NCBI RefSeq assembly: GCF_000478825.2
Contig: NZ_CP007542.1
Location: forward strand, 868,001-932,000
Length of the DNA stretch: 64,000 bases
Source: Synechocystis sp. PCC 6714
GTDB taxonomy: Bacteria; Cyanobacteriota; Cyanobacteriia; Cyanobacteriales; Microcystaceae
Direction: 5' to 3'
Shown one piece after another: positions 62,864-64,000 of the stretch (within the stretch, counting starts at the first letter, position 1; each line of letters opens with the position of its first letter). Under the pieces are notes generated by a model. The model was not told where the DNA came from. It saw only the letters and a list, made by a program, of their open reading frames with translations, and searched no databases. A program made the translations under genes and the position numbers.

Positions 62864-63289
62864 TCAAATAGCAAACAAATCCAGCGGAAAATAGCCGTAG
62901 GTTCCCGCCAAAGTATCTTCTTCGGTCTGGCAAGAAATTAATACTCCCCGATAATTCCCGTCATAACTGTCGAGATAAAAGCGCAGGGATTGGCTATTGC
63001 ATTTCAAATACACTGGCCCTTCAATGGCTTTACCCGGTTCCATGGCGATCTCGCAGAGATCCGCTTTGCGGTGCGCCTCTCCGTAACCCAACGCCCGTAG
63101 ATATTGCCCTAAAGCATTTTCTGCGCTGGCTTGGTCATCGGCACAAATACCAAAGTTTTCCGCTTCACTCTGGCCGCAAATCCAGACAATGGCTTGACGT
63201 AAATTTTCCCTTTCCTCCTCATTTTGGGGAATCCGGATTTCTAAACGACTGTAATCCTTTAACAACGCCAACTGAGGGGAAGCATCCAT
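62864..63289 (-). CDS. DUF1824 family protein
   Basis: From ATG 63289 the protein has about 141 residues (MDASPQLALLKDYSRLEIRI) and matches DUF1824, a small soluble family of cyanobacteria. Recognisable parts are EERENLRQAIVWICGQSEAE, SAENALGQYLRALGYGEAHR and PVYLKCNSQSLRFYLDSYDG. There is no membrane segment and no known activity. A longer reading frame reaches 63409 but adds 40 residues that are probably not translated. It is convergent with the TIGR02652 gene. Confidence 0.78.
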   Translation of the reverse strand: MDASPQLALLKDYSRLEIRIPQNEEERENLRQAIVWICGQSEAENFGICADDQASAENALGQYLRALGYGEAHRKADLCEIAMEPGKAIEGPVYLKCNSQSLRFYLDSYDGNYRGVLISCQTEEDTLAGTYGYFPLDLFAI

Positions 63290-63467
63290 AGCAAAACTAC
63301 CAAACTGTTCAGAAAAATTGCCCACAGCCCAGGTTACCACCGTTGGTCCTCTAAGCTGATGCAACTGAAACGGCGATCGTGGCGGATAATGGGAATATTT
63401 CGCTAACACCGCTTAAAAGCAGACGGCCTTAACTATTATATTTAACTGCCCCTAATTTCAGCCCATT

Positions 63468-64000
63468 ATGCAAACGTCTCCCCTTCCCCGTCGTACCAAA
63501 ATCGTCGCTACCATTGGCCCTGCGACCCAAAGCAAGGAAGTGCTGAGACAACTGATCCAAGCCGGTGCCACCACTTTCCGTCTCAACTTTTCCCACGGAG
63601 ACCATGCTTACCACCAACAAAGTATCCGTTTGATTCGCCAGATTGCCTTTGAACTGAACCAACCAGTGGGGATTCTCCAGGATTTACAGGGGCCGAAAAT
63701 TCGGGTGGGCAAATTTCTTAATGATGCCGGCTCTGTGCAACTAAAAAATGGCGACCCCTATACTCTCACTAGTCGTCCGGTGGAATGTACGGAAACCATT
63801 AGTTCCATTAGCTATGAATATTTAGCCGATGAGGTACCCGCTGGGGCAAGGATTTTGCTCGACGACGGCAAACTGGAAATGTTGGTGGAGGAAGTGGACA
63901 CCGTGGCCAGGGATCTCCATTGTCGGGTGATTGTGGGGGGAACCCTTTCTAGTAATAAGGGGGTTAACTTTCCGGGGGTCTGCCTTTCGGTTAAGGCCAT
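63468..64000 (+). CDS. pyk: Pyruvate kinase, 5' part
   Basis: The first 177 codons of pyruvate kinase run off the window end. ATG 63468 gives MQTSPLPRRTKIVATIGPAT. Then come the family motifs TTFRLNFSHGDHAYHQQS and GILQDLQGPKIRVGKF, and the B-domain start near residue 88. It catalyses the last step of glycolysis, phosphoenolpyruvate to pyruvate with ATP formation. Cyanobacteria often have two pyk genes. Which one this is cannot be told from the visible part. Confidence 0.93.
   Translation, partial: MQTSPLPRRTKIVATIGPATQSKEVLRQLIQAGATTFRLNFSHGDHAYHQQSIRLIRQIAFELNQPVGILQDLQGPKIRVGKFLNDAGSVQLKNGDPYTLTSRPVECTETISSISYEYLADEVPAGARILLDDGKLEMLVEEVDTVARDLHCRVIVGGTLSSNKGVNFPGVCLSVKA

Overview
The window comes from a unicellular cyanobacterium, almost certainly of the genus Synechocystis. 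It encodes photosynthesis genes (chlI and a PGR5-type cyclic electron flow protein), a bicarbonate transporter with its CmpR-type regulator, many cyanobacterial DUF proteins, and dozens of copies of the HIP1 palindrome GCGATCGC. Many proteins look like those I remember from Synechocystis PCC 6803. The order and relative orientation of the blocks do not match that genome as I recall it, so a related strain is likely. That comparison is from memory, not a search.

Layout. 0-7.3 kb holds a sugar ABC permease, a DUF29 protein, the HtrA protease, a Rieske ferredoxin, a broken DUF433/DUF5615 toxin-antitoxin-like pair, a DUF1997 protein, an HlyD-type adaptor and PGR5. 7.6-11.5 kb holds a secreted TPR protein, a DUF3531 protein, a TerB/Mo-nitro_C protein and an APH-fold kinase. 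11.8-18.4 kb is cmpABCD on the minus strand with divergent cmpR. Binding-site residues in the solute-binding protein favour bicarbonate over nitrate. 18.4-27.5 kb is housekeeping: a BioD-like/DRTGG protein, an EbsA-like protein, a glycosyltransferase, lpxA, cobA and mfd.

27.6-50.0 kb is a large iron-siderophore island. A minus-strand operon carries two half-size ABC transporters, FecB, a DUF1636 protein and FecCD, and ends in a truncated fecE. Next come a MORN protein, tonB, and divergent exbB-exbD, then two AMIN-containing TonB-dependent receptors, a methyltransferase and a PchR-type AraC regulator. A second FecB, an intact FecE, a truncated response regulator and the last codons of a third receptor follow. 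Together these give outer-membrane uptake, energy coupling, periplasmic binding and inner-membrane transport, with clear signs of deletion and rearrangement.

50.2-64 kb is again core genome: cimA, tRNA-Arg, chlI, tyrS, a Ycf41-like SSB, a GIY-YIG protein, a Uma2 nuclease, an amino-acid-oxidase-like flavoprotein, an esterase-like phytase and the 5' part of pyk.

The most unusual locus is 54.76-57.45 kb. An AT-rich, HIP1-free, translationally coupled two-gene cassette of unknown function lies between intact tyrS and a diverged second copy of the tyrS 3' end. This looks like an accessory island inserted at the end of tyrS. The large protein ends in what looks like a winged-helix region, so a defence or DNA-related role is possible but unproven. 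Short TIR-bounded elements (two 91-bp copies with TA flanks and one 89-bp element with TAA flanks) are also present.
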